A DNA stretch of 64,000 bases from Schaalia odontolytica (GCF_002847525.1 NZ_PKKM01000003.1:124001-188000), one strand, 5' to 3'; shown: positions 8,093 through 17,269, numbered from the stretch's first letter. Numbers and translations are program-made. The notes: generated from the sequence alone by a model not told the origin.

Positions 8093-8791
8093 TCAGTCGA
8101 TCGCCGAACTCCCCCAGCGGCGTCGCACGAGGCCACCCTCAGGCAGGGACTCAGCATCAATAAAGAACGCAACATGGTCCGCCCACTGGCCGCCGATGTG
8201 CATGAAGCGGGGGCGCAGGCCCTCCTCGACGAGACCGAGGCCTCGGCACACGCCCAAAGACCGCTCGTTCTCGGGACGCACGCACACCTCGACGCGATGC
8301 AGGCCCAGCTCGCCGACGACGAGGTCGAGGACAAGAGCAGCCACGAGGGACCCCAGGCCTCGTCCAGCCCACTCTGAGACGATCCAGTAGCCGAGCATGC
8401 CCGAGGACATCGCGCCCCAGTGCACGTTCGAGATGGAGAACTGACCCACGTAGCGATCATCGATCTGCACGCCAAAAATCAGAGCGTTGCCGTTCCGCTG
8501 ATCGCGGTCTGCGCGGCGCACGTACTGGGAGAACGTCGGAATATGCTCGAGGGACTCCGGGGGCAGCGTTGCCTCCCAGGGGCGCAGCCAGTGCCCGTCG
8601 GCGCGACGCACGGCGTCCAGCGCACGATGCTCTTCGCCGTGAACGGGACGCACGACGAGCTCACGCGGATTCTCGCTTCCCTCCGGTCCGGGACGCAGGA
8701 AACCCCGGCCCACCGGATCAGCCACGCGCAGCGTGACCATCTCGATGTCGCGCCCCCACACGCACGTGCGCCGGCGGAAGAAACACCTCAT
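8093..8791 (-). CDS. rimJ: GNAT N-acetyltransferase, RimJ-like
   Basis: A 232-residue GNAT-fold enzyme of the group that acetylates N-terminal amines of proteins (RimJ/RimL type) using acetyl-CoA. The acetyl-CoA-binding signature appears as WAGRGLGSLVAALVLD, and HRVEVCVRPENERSLGVCRGLGLVEEG is typical of the last strand and helix. I choose the ATG at 8791 because it overlaps the glp stop codon as ATGA, a classic coupling; a GTG five codons upstream is also in frame. It lies between glp and the GlpR-like gene, the same order as Rv0994–Rv0996 of M. tuberculosis. Whether it modifies ribosomal protein S5 or a divisome protein cannot be told. Confidence 0.88.
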   Translation of the reverse strand: MRCFFRRRTCVWGRDIEMVTLRVADPVGRGFLRPGPEGSENPRELVVRPVHGEEHRALDAVRRADGHWLRPWEATLPPESLEHIPTFSQYVRRADRDQRNGNALIFGVQIDDRYVGQFSISNVHWGAMSSGMLGYWIVSEWAGRGLGSLVAALVLDLVVGELGLHRVEVCVRPENERSLGVCRGLGLVEEGLRPRFMHIGGQWADHVAFFIDAESLPEGGLVRRRWGSSAID

Positions 8792-10014
8792 TCGAGGACC
8801 AGGCACTGGAGGCTATCTCCCGCACGCACGGTGGTCACGTCCTCAGGCACGACCGCGAGGGCGTTGGAGTCCGCGAGCGCGGACAGCAGCAACGAGGCCG
8901 GGGTGCCCATGACGGCAGCGTTGTAGCCGGAGCGAGGGGAGCCGGTCAGGCGCACGCGCACGAACTCGCGGCGACCACGCGGGGAGTACCAGGAGCGGTC
9001 GATGGCGGCGCGCACGACGGGACGGTTGACGGCGGTCCAGCCCTGCATGTGGCGCAGCGCGGGGCGAACGAACACCTCGAAGCACACCTGGGCGGAGACG
9101 GGGTCACCGGGCAGGCAAACGATGGGAGTGCCGGGCTGACCGTCCTCGGCGCCGACGGTGCCCACACCCATGATGTGACCGGGCCATGCGGCGACGTTGT
9201 CGAAGCGAACCGTGCCGAGAGCACCGAGAACCTCGCGCACAGTGTCGCCGCTGCCGTAGGAGATGCCGCCGGTCGTCAGGATCAGGTCCGCGCGCACCAG
9301 CTGGTCCTCGATGGTTTCGCGCAGGCGGGCGCGTTCGTCCGGGACGGCGGCGACACGGAAGGTCTGTGCGCCGGCGTCAGCAACGGCCGTCGACAGGGCG
9401 TGACCGTTCGCGTCGAAGACGGTGCCGGGGCGGGCCTCACCACCGGGCTCGACGATCTCGTCGCCGATCGAGATGATGACGACGCGCGGGCGCGGGTGGA
9501 CCAGCACGCGGTCGCGGCCCACGCCGGCGAGGAGAGCCATCTGGCGGGCACCGATACGCGTGCCGGAGCGCAGCACCGTGTCACCCTGCGCAACGTCCTC
9601 CGCGCGGCGGCGAATGTTCTCGCCGTTGGCGGGGGCCGTACGCAGGGCAACCTGGGCGATGCCGTGGTCCGTGAACTCGAGGGAGACCACGGCCTCGGCG
9701 CCCGAAGGCATGGGCGCACCGGACGCGATGCGGATCGCGGTGCCGGGCACGAGGGCCGCCGGGTCGACGGCGCCGGCGCGGATCTCCTCGGTGACGGGAA
9801 GCGTCACCGGCGACTCCAGGGTGGCTCCCTCACAGTCACGGATGCGAACGGCGTATCCGTCGCACGCCGACAGGTCGGCGACCGGGAGGTTAAAGGGGGC
9901 CTGCACGTCCTCTGCGAGCACACAGCTGACCGCGTCAGCGAGCTGAACGTCGAGCGGCGGCAGCGCGTGGGCAACGGCCATGCAGTCCTGGTAGAAGTCG
10001 GCAACGCTTCGCAT
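8788..10014 (-). CDS. Gephyrin-like protein Glp / MoeA family
   Basis: A 408-residue MoeA-fold protein. Motifs in order: LPVADLSACDGYAVR, the ANGENIRRRAEDV loop, SIGDEIVEPG, TTGGISYGSGDTV and LPGDPVSAQVCFEVFV, then domain IV. Classical MoeA inserts molybdenum into molybdopterin. In actinobacteria the paralogue beside galU and a GlpR-type membrane gene is Glp, which binds FtsZ and its receptor. The context strongly favours Glp, though residual molybdenum-cofactor activity is possible, and a Mo enzyme is encoded at 2953–4518. It is separated from galU by 5 bp and overlaps rimJ by 4 bp, so the three are probably co-transcribed. Confidence 0.87.
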   Translation of the reverse strand: MRSVADFYQDCMAVAHALPPLDVQLADAVSCVLAEDVQAPFNLPVADLSACDGYAVRIRDCEGATLESPVTLPVTEEIRAGAVDPAALVPGTAIRIASGAPMPSGAEAVVSLEFTDHGIAQVALRTAPANGENIRRRAEDVAQGDTVLRSGTRIGARQMALLAGVGRDRVLVHPRPRVVIISIGDEIVEPGGEARPGTVFDANGHALSTAVADAGAQTFRVAAVPDERARLRETIEDQLVRADLILTTGGISYGSGDTVREVLGALGTVRFDNVAAWPGHIMGVGTVGAEDGQPGTPIVCLPGDPVSAQVCFEVFVRPALRHMQGWTAVNRPVVRAAIDRSWYSPRGRREFVRVRLTGSPRSGYNAAVMGTPASLLLSALADSNALAVVPEDVTTVRAGDSLQCLVLE

Positions 10015-10019
10015 AGTTG

Positions 10020-10943
10020 TTAGTCCTCGAGCTTGGAGCGCAGGAACTCCTTGAGTTCCGCTCCAAGCGCCGGGTCCTCAAGGGCGAGCGTGACGTTAGC
10101 TTCGAGGTAGCCGAGTTTGTCCCCGGTATCGAAGCGTCGCTCGTCGATGACTACACCGTACAACCCCCCACCCTCTTCTTCGGGGAGGTCGATCATGCGC
10201 GCGTACCCATCTGTGAGCTGATACTCACCGCCGGCGCCCGGTTCGATGTTCTCGAGGGCCGTGAACACAGCCGGGTCGAGCAGGTAGCGGCCGACGACCG
10301 CGTACTCGGACTTGACCTCTTCGAGCGGGGGCTTCTCGGTGACGTCGGTGATGCGCATGAGCTGACCTTCTTCGAGGTCGACACCCTCGGGGATCGGCAG
10401 GACCTCGACGGCGGTCGAGGCGTAGGCCGTGGCCTGCTCGGGGGTGACCTTCAGCAGGGCGACGACGGTGCCGCCCAGGGCACCTCGCACCTGGATCATC
10501 TTGCGCAGCAGCTGCGAGCCGGGCTCCATGAGGTCGTCGGGCAGCAGGACCGCGCAGGGGGCGTCGCCCACGTGGGACTTGGCCTGCAGGATCGCGTGGC
10601 CGAGGCCGAGGGGGTGGCCCTGGCGCACGGAATGGACGCGCGCGTACTTCTTGTACTCGTTGACGTACTCGAGGGCCTTTTCCTTGCCGGCCTTCTCGAG
10701 GTCGGCCTCGAGGCCGGGTTCGGCGTCGAAGTAGTCTTCGATCGACTGCTTGCCGGCGCGGGTCACGAAGAGAATGTCTTCGATGCCGGCATCCGTGGCC
10801 TCGCGCACGATGTACTCGATCGAGGGCCGGTCGACGACGGGCAACATTTCCTTGGGCACGGACTTCGTGATGGGCAGGAAGCGGGTTCCGCGACCGGCCG
10901 AGGGAACGACAGCGTGCACTACTGGCTGGTTTTTATCTGACAT
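10020..10943 (-). CDS. galU: UTP–glucose-1-phosphate uridylyltransferase
   Basis: A 307-residue nucleotidyltransferase that makes UDP-glucose for glycan and cell-envelope synthesis. The GRGTRFLPITKSVPKEMLPV signature near residues 18–37, LLPDDLM, and FDTGDKLGYLEANV near the C-terminus are all diagnostic. The ATG at 10943 has a weak purine-rich leader. It is divergent from the 5-formyl-THF cyclo-ligase gene across only 40 bp, so overlapping promoters are likely. It heads the galU–glp–rimJ run. Confidence 0.96.
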   Translation of the reverse strand: MSDKNQPVVHAVVPSAGRGTRFLPITKSVPKEMLPVVDRPSIEYIVREATDAGIEDILFVTRAGKQSIEDYFDAEPGLEADLEKAGKEKALEYVNEYKKYARVHSVRQGHPLGLGHAILQAKSHVGDAPCAVLLPDDLMEPGSQLLRKMIQVRGALGGTVVALLKVTPEQATAYASTAVEVLPIPEGVDLEEGQLMRITDVTEKPPLEEVKSEYAVVGRYLLDPAVFTALENIEPGAGGEYQLTDGYARMIDLPEEEGGGLYGVVIDERRFDTGDKLGYLEANVTLALEDPALGAELKEFLRSKLED

Positions 10944-10983
10944 ACTTCACAGAGTAGCGAAGAAACCGCCCAAGAGGGAGACG

Positions 10984-11655
10984 ATGGCCACAAAAACAAC
11001 TCTCCGCGCGGAGGTGCGTGGCAGGCGCCGCGCCCGGCGCGCTGGCATGCCCGCACTCGAGGCCCCTGTCACCTCGGAATTCAGTCCCTCCCCTATTCCC
11101 GTGCGCGACCGCGCCGAAGCAGAGGGAATCGCTCGCCAGATCCGCGCCCTAGCCTCGTCGATGGGCGGAGTCACCCTGCCCGCGCTCTTCGCCCCCACCC
11201 CCCTCGAACCCGACATGTCCCTCGCGCTCGGATTATTCCCCCGCGCGCTCCTGCCCGTCCTCCTCGACGAGGCCGGGGCTCCCCTCGGCGAACCGCGCTG
11301 GGGATTGTGGGAGGCGGGCCGGGCGTTGGTGACGCTTGGGCGACCTCCCGCTCAGCCGGACGGCGAGGCGCGGGGCGCGGAGTCGCTCAAGGAGGCGGAT
11401 CTGATTGTTATTCCGGCGCTCGCCGCATCCGCGGACGGGACTCGCCTCGGCCAGGGCGGAGGCTGGTATGACCGCGCGCTCGTGCACCGCCGCCCCGGCA
11501 CCCCGGTCGTTGCGGCGATTTTTGACGACGAGGTACTGGAGGCCGGAGTAATTCCTGCGGAGCCTCACGACGTTCCCGTCGATGCGATCATCACGCCGAC
11601 ACGCACGATTGCAACAAACGTCCGATCGGCCTTTTTCCAGCGTTTTTCCTGCTAA
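10984..11655 (+). CDS. 5-formyltetrahydrofolate cyclo-ligase
   Basis: A 223-residue enzyme that converts 5-formyl-THF and ATP to 5,10-methenyl-THF, returning folate to the one-carbon pool. The C-terminal signature GQGGGWYDRAL and the conserved VPVDAIITPT end are present; the N-terminus has the basic R..RR pattern. The ATG at 10984 has GAGGGAG upstream; a longer in-frame frame over the galU gene is an artefact. Its place beside galU is conserved in actinobacteria. The 12-mer ACGAGGCCGGGG is inside it at 11267–11278, encoding part of DEAG. Confidence 0.9.
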   Translation: MATKTTLRAEVRGRRRARRAGMPALEAPVTSEFSPSPIPVRDRAEAEGIARQIRALASSMGGVTLPALFAPTPLEPDMSLALGLFPRALLPVLLDEAGAPLGEPRWGLWEAGRALVTLGRPPAQPDGEARGAESLKEADLIVIPALAASADGTRLGQGGGWYDRALVHRRPGTPVVAAIFDDEVLEAGVIPAEPHDVPVDAIITPTRTIATNVRSAFFQRFSC

Positions 11656-11921
11656 CCGCTACGCCAACGGCCGTTTGTCACATACCTCTCACACCGGACT
11701 TTTCGGCCTAAATCTGCACCTCGCTGACCGAATTACAAAAAGTGCGACGAACATTACTCCCTAATCACTGTTCGTAAGACGAAAGTCCCCACTAGTGTTT
11801 TCAACGGTAAACGAGCGCCGACGCGGCGCGCGCTCCCCGGCGGCACAGAGCCGCCACGCCGAGGCACTTCGGCGATTCAGACTTGCCGGCCCGGCCGGCC
11901 TCATTCAACACAGGAGAAGCC

Positions 11922-12320
11922 ATGCTCAAGGGTTTCAAGGAATTCATCTCTCGCGGTAACGTCGTCGAGCTCGCCGTCGGTGTCATCATCGGTGCCGCCT
12001 TCAAGAACATCGTCGACGCCCTGGTCGACGGCATCATCAACCCGCTGATCGCGGCCGTCATCGGCAAGCCCGATTTCTCGGACGCCTTCATCCTCACCCT
12101 GAACGGTAGCGACGTGAAGTTCGGCCTGCTGATCACCGCCGTCATCAACTTCATCCTCATGGCCTTCGCGATCTACTTCTGCATCGTGGTGCCCATGAAC
12201 GCCCTCAACGCCCGCCGCCAGAAGGCTGCGGACGAGGCTCCCGAGCCCGAGGCCTCCGACGAGGTCAAGCTCCTCACGGAGATCCGCGACGCCCTCGCCC
12301 AGGGCACGCCGCGCCACTGA
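11922..12320 (+). CDS. mscL: Large-conductance mechanosensitive channel
   Basis: A 132-residue channel that opens under membrane tension and releases osmolytes on hypo-osmotic shock. MLKGFKEFISRGNVVELAVGV is the amphipathic N-terminal helix and pore-lining TM1; TM2 is LLITAVINFILMAFAIYFC; a C-terminal charged helical bundle ends in LLTEIRDAL. The start is the ATG at 11922 after CAGGAG. It lies about 270 bp after the folate gene; that gap has no gene but contains a GC-rich CGGCGG/CCGCCG hairpin near 11850. A strong terminator follows. Confidence 0.97.
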   Translation: MLKGFKEFISRGNVVELAVGVIIGAAFKNIVDALVDGIINPLIAAVIGKPDFSDAFILTLNGSDVKFGLLITAVINFILMAFAIYFCIVVPMNALNARRQKAADEAPEPEASDEVKLLTEIRDALAQGTPRH

Positions 12321-12346
12321 GCATCTGATCCCTCCTCGTGAGGGAC

Positions 12347-12383
12347 GCGGGGCCGATGCGATTGCATCGGCCCCGCCTTTTTG
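12347..12383 (+). terminator. Intrinsic terminator of mscL
   Basis: Perfect 13-bp arms (12347–12359 and 12364–12376, GCGGGGCCGATGC type) with a GATT loop precede a run of T residues. Confidence 0.93.
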
Positions 12384-12658
12384 TATCACTACGTGCGAGC
12401 ACCGCCCGGCCACCCCGGCTCTCTCCCTCCCTCCCCTGCTGCGCCGCGGCACCCCATCACGCACACTTCCCCTCAAATCTCGCACATAATTCACCCCGGT
12501 CACTTTTGAGCACCTCAAGAAAACGTTGCAATTGCAACGACATTATTTCAATAGCTGAAATAGCCTGCGAGGAATTACGTGCGAGATTGGTGGGAACGAC
12601 GTGATCGAGCGAGGAGCCACTCCACAGGCCCCCGCACGAACATCTATCGGGCAGCGCT

Positions 12659-12799
12659 GCCCGGATAACGCACCTATCCGGATAGGTAAACAACATCCGG
12701 ATAGGTAATGAAGATCCGGATAGCTTAATAACCTATCCAGATGTGCACAACCTATCCGGATGCGCACAACCTATCCGGATGCGCACAACCTATCCGGAC
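12659..12799. repeat. Array of seven CCTATCCGGATAGG-like sites with 19-bp spacing
   Basis: Sites with the ATCCGGATAGGT orientation begin at 12676, 12695 and 12714; sites with the ACCTATCCGGAT orientation begin at 12731, 12750, 12769 and 12788. CCGG centres are spaced 19, 19, 21, 19, 19 and 19 bp, about two helical turns. The best copy (12673–12686) is a perfect 14-bp palindrome. Spacer sequence differs between the left sites and is GCGC-rich on the right. The rest of the 12384–12818 gap shows no gene. Confidence 0.9.
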
Positions 12800-12818
12800 A
12801 CCCGCGTCTACGCCACCC

Positions 12819-13040
12819 CTACACACGCGCCTGCGCGTGCGGCGGCACGTTCTCGAGCAGCCGCGCATCGTTAGCGCCGTCGCCCCGGTCGGGGGCGTCA
12901 GCCATGGAGCCGGGGCGCGTATCCTCGGGGCGTACGCGATCCTCCCAGGAGGGCGGCAAGCCCTCCTCAATGAGGCGGCGGTCCACGTCGGACACGTAGC
13001 GGGCGACGCGGCGACGCTTGCGCGGCGTCGGCTCACTCAT
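12819..13040 (-). CDS. Small basic protein coupled to the helicase-like gene
   Basis: A 73-residue protein of unknown function: a KRRR-rich N-terminus, a short YVSDVDRRLIEEGLPPSWEDR segment, and an acidic, probably disordered tail. Its ATG (13040) overlaps the end of the 1402-residue gene by 8 bp, so translation is likely coupled and the two products may work together. I recognise no domain. The gene is short but is supported by the overlap, by actinobacterial codon use, and by lying directly before the repeat array. Confidence 0.6.
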   Translation of the reverse strand: MSEPTPRKRRRVARYVSDVDRRLIEEGLPPSWEDRVRPEDTRPGSMADAPDRGDGANDARLLENVPPHAQARV

Positions 13041-16000
13041 CGGAGGAATCCTCCGGCTGCGCGTCCTCGGAGGCCGAGGCCTCGTCAGATTCCTGCGCGC
13101 TCACCGTGGGCTTCGTGCGGCGCACGACGTTGCCCAGGACCGCGTCGGATTGGAAGCCGCGTCGCGTGATGCCCAGGGCCTCGCGCAGCTCTTCGGCGGT
13201 CTCCAGGTCGGTGCGCTCGACGCTGTCGGAACGCACCCAGGCGGCCATCTCGTCGAGCTGGTCGTCGGAGTAGGCGGCCAGCGGCAGGCCCTTGGCGATC
13301 GCGGGGCGAGGCCCACGGTTCTCCTCGGAGGCGCGCTCCTTGCGCTTGATGGCGAGCAGCATGCCGGTGGTGTCTTCGTCGGCCTTCTTGCGACGCTTAG
13401 ACTCCTCGTCGAGGCCGTCGTCCAGCATCGGCATGCGCGGGGAGGCCGAAGCATCCGAGGCGTCATCCGCCACCTCGGCACCGTCACCTTCATCAGAGGA
13501 AGCCTCTTCCGCGCGCTCTTCCACGCGCTCGTCCGCGGCCTCGTCATCGGAGATGCGTTCGGGGACCTCGACGACGGGCTCTTCCTCGGTGGCGCGCAGC
13601 TTCTCGAGTGCGTCCAGGACGGCGTCCACGATCACGGATGCTTCCTTCTCCGGGTCGATGAACAGCGCCATCGACAGAGCCGTGTACACGGCCCAGCCCT
13701 GCTCCTCGAGCCAACGGGGACGTGCACGATCACGCACGCGCTGACTGGGCTCCGACAGGTACTCCTCGTCGTCCGTAAGCACAGCGAGGAGCAGCCGCCC
13801 CGGAGACTCCGGGTGACCGATCGCGAGCGGGATCCGCATACCGCCGGGAATACCGACGTTGGCGACGACCTCGAGCCCGCGCGAGTACAGGTGCTCGGCC
13901 AGGTCGACGAGCAGGCGGTCCGGCTCGCCGGCCAGGACCGGCCACGCGTCCATCCCCTCACCGGCGTGCCCTTCGGCAATCTCGATGAGGTCCACAAGCA
14001 TGCGCGAACCCGCGTGACCGAGGCGATCTCGGTCGATCTCTTCACTGTGGAGCGCGCACACGAGCGTCAGGTCCCCGCGCACCGCGCGCAGGATCTCGGC
14101 GAGAGTATCCGCGCCGGCCTCGCTGGAGAGGACACCAAAGTCGTGGATGACGCGCCCGTGCGGGGTCTTCGCAAAGCCGACGGAGACGATCAGCGACTCG
14201 CGCGTCAGGCCGACGGCCTCGGAGGGGCCGACAACCACGAAGGGCTCGGGCGTCGCGGGGTCAAAGAACGAGGCCAGACCCGGTTCTTCGGCGCGCACGC
14301 TCTCCAGGGCGTCGCGGATACGCCCGGCGTGGCGGTCGGACAGGGCGACGACGGCGAGAGAGCGCTCGGGGGACTCCACCGCATGCTCGATGACGGCGTC
14401 GACGACGGCCCGCACTTCGGCGGCCGTCGATTCAATCGCGTGCGCACCCGGGGCGGGCATGCCCGTCGCCTCAACCCAGCGGGCCGACACCGGCGCATTC
14501 GCAGCAGTCCACGGCACGGGAATACCTGCATGCTCGTAGCCGTAGCGGGCCAGCAGCAGGGCAACCTGGTCGTTGAGGCGACGCGGGCCGGGCTCGACGT
14601 GCAGGAGCGGCAGGACGTCAGCCAGTTCTCGGGTCGCACCACCCTCAGAGGCCGCAGCCAGATCGTCGATGACCACCAGCTGGTGACCGCGCGCAATAAT
14701 CGGCGCGAGCTCGGCCAGGGACAGACCGTCCGCTCCGTCGAGGACGACAAGGTCGACAGTGCGTCCCGTGGGTGCCAGGGTGGGGACCATCGAGGGAACC
14801 GTCATAAGAACGGGCAGCAGGTGTCGCACCAGCGGGTAGGTGACGAGGAGATCAAGATCGCTGGGCGTCTTCCCGTCGGCCAGGATTCCGCGCAGCTCCT
14901 CGTACTGGCTCGGACGCGCGGCAAGGGCGTTCGTGCGAATACGCCGCACGCCCGTGATGGCCTGCGGGACCAGCGACGCCACCTGCTCCTCGTCCAGCTC
15001 GCGCCCCTCGCGGGCGAGATCCTCGAGCGCGGCAGGATCGACACCGCCCAGGGCGGGCTGAGCGGCGAGCATGGCGCGCAGCAGCGAGGCCCACCACGCG
15101 AGGTCGAGCTCGGTGTCAATCGCGCTGTCATCGACGTTGCGATCGACGAGGTCCTGGGCCAGCTTGTCGAGGCCGCGGGCGGCAAGGCGCTCGCGCATCT
15201 GAAGGCGCGCGGGCACCTCCCGGGCGGCGGAGGTGTCGCCAGCCCAGCGCTCAATGAGCGTGGTCAGGCGCTGCAGGTGGGTGCCCACCAGGTCCGGCTC
15301 CTCGGCGGCGAACACGGGCGCGATCGCGTCAAGGTCGTCGCGCACCGCGTCGGTCAGGGCCGAGATTTCACCGATCTTTGCCGGGAGAATGGGCCACGAC
15401 TCCTCGCCGCACACCGCACACCACGCGTCGCGGCGCTCCTGGACACGGATGAGGGCGCGGTGCAGGTCGGGAACGTGCACGCCGGGACGCACGAGGTCCT
15501 GGGCTTGCTTGACGAGGCGGTTGCGCTCCGACCGTCCCATCGAAATGTCGTGTTCCTTGCGCCACTGCTTGGGGGCGGTTGCAATGACCATGTCGGCTGC
15601 ACTGCGCTCGAATACGCGCGGCTGGAAGACGTCAAGGACATCTGCGATGCCATCGAACATGGCAAGCTGGCGGTCCCACTGCGCCAGAGTTCCGGCGGGC
15701 TTAATACCGGCCTCACCGGCAACAGAAGCGATGTGGACACGCAGTTCGGGCAGGGACTTGGAGAGTCGGTCAACGCGCAGCAGCACGTCCGACGCCTGCT
15801 CGTCGGAGGTCAGGATCGCATTGCCCCACGCGGACGAGGAGGAACCCGAGAGTGTGCCGGAGGCGATGGCCTCGCGCAGGAGTGCTCGGGCACTCTCACC
15901 CTGGTCCACGGCAATGTCGTAGAGGGTCTCTTCGGAGAGGCGAACGCGCGTCGTGGGTGCGTTCTCACCGCTCGTCAAGTCCGTCAGAGCGCGCAGGGCA

Positions 16001-17241
16001 TCGGCCGCGCAGACCCCGAAGCGGCCGTATGGCTCGTGCAGGGCGACGGCGTAGGAGGACAGCGCAGAGCGAACCTGCCGCAGGCGGGCACGCATCGTGT
16101 CCACACTCTCCTGGTCAACGACAGGGGAGGTATCATCCATGGCGCTCGACACGCGAGCCGCCAGAGTGCGCCGGGCATCGGAGTAGCCGTCGATGTTCGC
16201 GACGACGTCAGCCAGACCGAGGTCGGAGAGGCGCGTGTACGCGGCGATCGAGCGCGAGGGCGACGTCGACACATGCAGGACGGAACGGCCCGTCGCGGCC
16301 GCATCAGCGAGAATCGCCGCGACCACGGAGGCGTCGTCACTGTGGGCCGGAATGTCAACGAAGACACTATGTCCGTCGGAGGCCGCTTCGACGGCGTCCT
16401 GCTGGACGGGGATGAGGTCGCCAACACCCTTTTCCGCCCACGGGTCACGGTCGCAGGGGTTGGGCTCGTGCGCGTCGGCGCGCAGATCATTGCGAGCGTC
16501 CTGGTCGCCCGCGAGCGCGCGAATGACAGCAGAATCTTCGAGCGCGGTCACGTCTTCACGGAGGCTGGCTGCAAGCGCGGCTGCGGGGTGACAGAACAGG
16601 CCGATGACGAGCTCGTCACGGATATCGAAGCGCGGCAGCGCGGAGCATAGGTCGCGCAGAGCATTCATTGCCTGCGAGGAGGAGAAACCGTGGGTTCCAC
16701 TGGCTTTGGCCAGCACAGTCTCACCGTCCACATCGACTCCGTGCTCGCGCAGGGCGTCGCTGAGTTCGGGGGCGAGAATGGCTCCTCGGCCCAGGGCGAT
16801 AAGGACGTCGTCATCGCGGCGCACGAGGCGCACAGGGCGCAGCAGCGCGGGCACGGTCACCGCGTCGATTCCCGCGCCCCACGAGGCGGTCCCGATCCCC
16901 AGGTGGATGGGGCCGGTGCCGTGGGCGCTGGCGCGCTGCTCGGATCGGGCGATGATCGCTCGCGCACGCTCGAGAGCGCGACCCAGCGCGATGGGTTCGC
17001 GGATGAGGAGGCTCAGGCGGACGGGGTGTTCCGTGTAGAGCTGGGCGAGGCCTCCGGGGTGCGCGCCGGACAGGGACAGCGTCGGCAGCGACGTGGAGTC
17101 TGCGGCGATGTCCTGGTCGAGGCGTGAGCGCCACTTCTCGCGCGCAGAGCCGACGAGGGTGGTCGGGTGCGTCGAGGTGGACGAGGCCTCGGGGGCCTCG
17201 GGCTCAGGGGCGGAACGGCGCGAAAAGATACTAGGAACCAC
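13033..17241 (-). CDS. Degenerate superfamily-1 helicase with C-terminal REase-like domain (DUF4011-type architecture)
   Basis: A 1402-residue protein. Its order matches large Upf1-like SF1 helicases that carry an N-terminal DUF4011-type region and a C-terminal MTES_1575/Vsr-like nuclease domain. The key residues, however, look lost. The Walker A position (about 293–306) reads FVDIPAHSDDAS where the family has GPPGTGKS. The Walker B position (831–838) reads LVVLDGAD instead of a DEA motif. The C-terminal half keeps the fold pattern (VVVGPSEAVGLTRESLIVSVGFAKT). The nuclease-like region, about 1125–1230, has RIPLAI and LLAVLTDD where catalytic D and E residues are expected. A long acidic linker follows. 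Start is GTG at 17241. The role is unknown; a scaffold or pseudoenzyme is inferred. Confidence 0.7.
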   Translation of the reverse strand: MVPSIFSRRSAPEPEAPEASSTSTHPTTLVGSAREKWRSRLDQDIAADSTSLPTLSLSGAHPGGLAQLYTEHPVRLSLLIREPIALGRALERARAIIARSEQRASAHGTGPIHLGIGTASWGAGIDAVTVPALLRPVRLVRRDDDVLIALGRGAILAPELSDALREHGVDVDGETVLAKASGTHGFSSSQAMNALRDLCSALPRFDIRDELVIGLFCHPAAALAASLREDVTALEDSAVIRALAGDQDARNDLRADAHEPNPCDRDPWAEKGVGDLIPVQQDAVEAASDGHSVFVDIPAHSDDASVVAAILADAAATGRSVLHVSTSPSRSIAAYTRLSDLGLADVVANIDGYSDARRTLAARVSSAMDDTSPVVDQESVDTMRARLRQVRSALSSYAVALHEPYGRFGVCAADALRALTDLTSGENAPTTRVRLSEETLYDIAVDQGESARALLREAIASGTLSGSSSSAWGNAILTSDEQASDVLLRVDRLSKSLPELRVHIASVAGEAGIKPAGTLAQWDRQLAMFDGIADVLDVFQPRVFERSAADMVIATAPKQWRKEHDISMGRSERNRLVKQAQDLVRPGVHVPDLHRALIRVQERRDAWCAVCGEESWPILPAKIGEISALTDAVRDDLDAIAPVFAAEEPDLVGTHLQRLTTLIERWAGDTSAAREVPARLQMRERLAARGLDKLAQDLVDRNVDDSAIDTELDLAWWASLLRAMLAAQPALGGVDPAALEDLAREGRELDEEQVASLVPQAITGVRRIRTNALAARPSQYEELRGILADGKTPSDLDLLVTYPLVRHLLPVLMTVPSMVPTLAPTGRTVDLVVLDGADGLSLAELAPIIARGHQLVVIDDLAAASEGGATRELADVLPLLHVEPGPRRLNDQVALLLARYGYEHAGIPVPWTAANAPVSARWVEATGMPAPGAHAIESTAAEVRAVVDAVIEHAVESPERSLAVVALSDRHAGRIRDALESVRAEEPGLASFFDPATPEPFVVVGPSEAVGLTRESLIVSVGFAKTPHGRVIHDFGVLSSEAGADTLAEILRAVRGDLTLVCALHSEEIDRDRLGHAGSRMLVDLIEIAEGHAGEGMDAWPVLAGEPDRLLVDLAEHLYSRGLEVVANVGIPGGMRIPLAIGHPESPGRLLLAVLTDDEEYLSEPSQRVRDRARPRWLEEQGWAVYTALSMALFIDPEKEASVIVDAVLDALEKLRATEEEPVVEVPERISDDEAADERVEERAEEASSDEGDGAEVADDASDASASPRMPMLDDGLDEESKRRKKADEDTTGMLLAIKRKERASEENRGPRPAIAKGLPLAAYSDDQLDEMAAWVRSDSVERTDLETAEELREALGITRRGFQSDAVLGNVVRRTKPTVSAQESDEASASEDAQPEDSSDE

Positions 17242-17269
17242 GATTTAACCCTACGGCAGCACCGCCCTC

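Noticed and set aside
12338..12604. 88-codon open frame after mscL
   Set aside because: It begins inside the terminator stem, has no ribosome-binding site, and its composition is not gene-like.
13018..16650. 1210-codon open frame on the plus strand
   Set aside because: Antisense to the helicase-like gene; His/Arg/Gly-rich translation with no recognisable domain is typical of a shadow frame.
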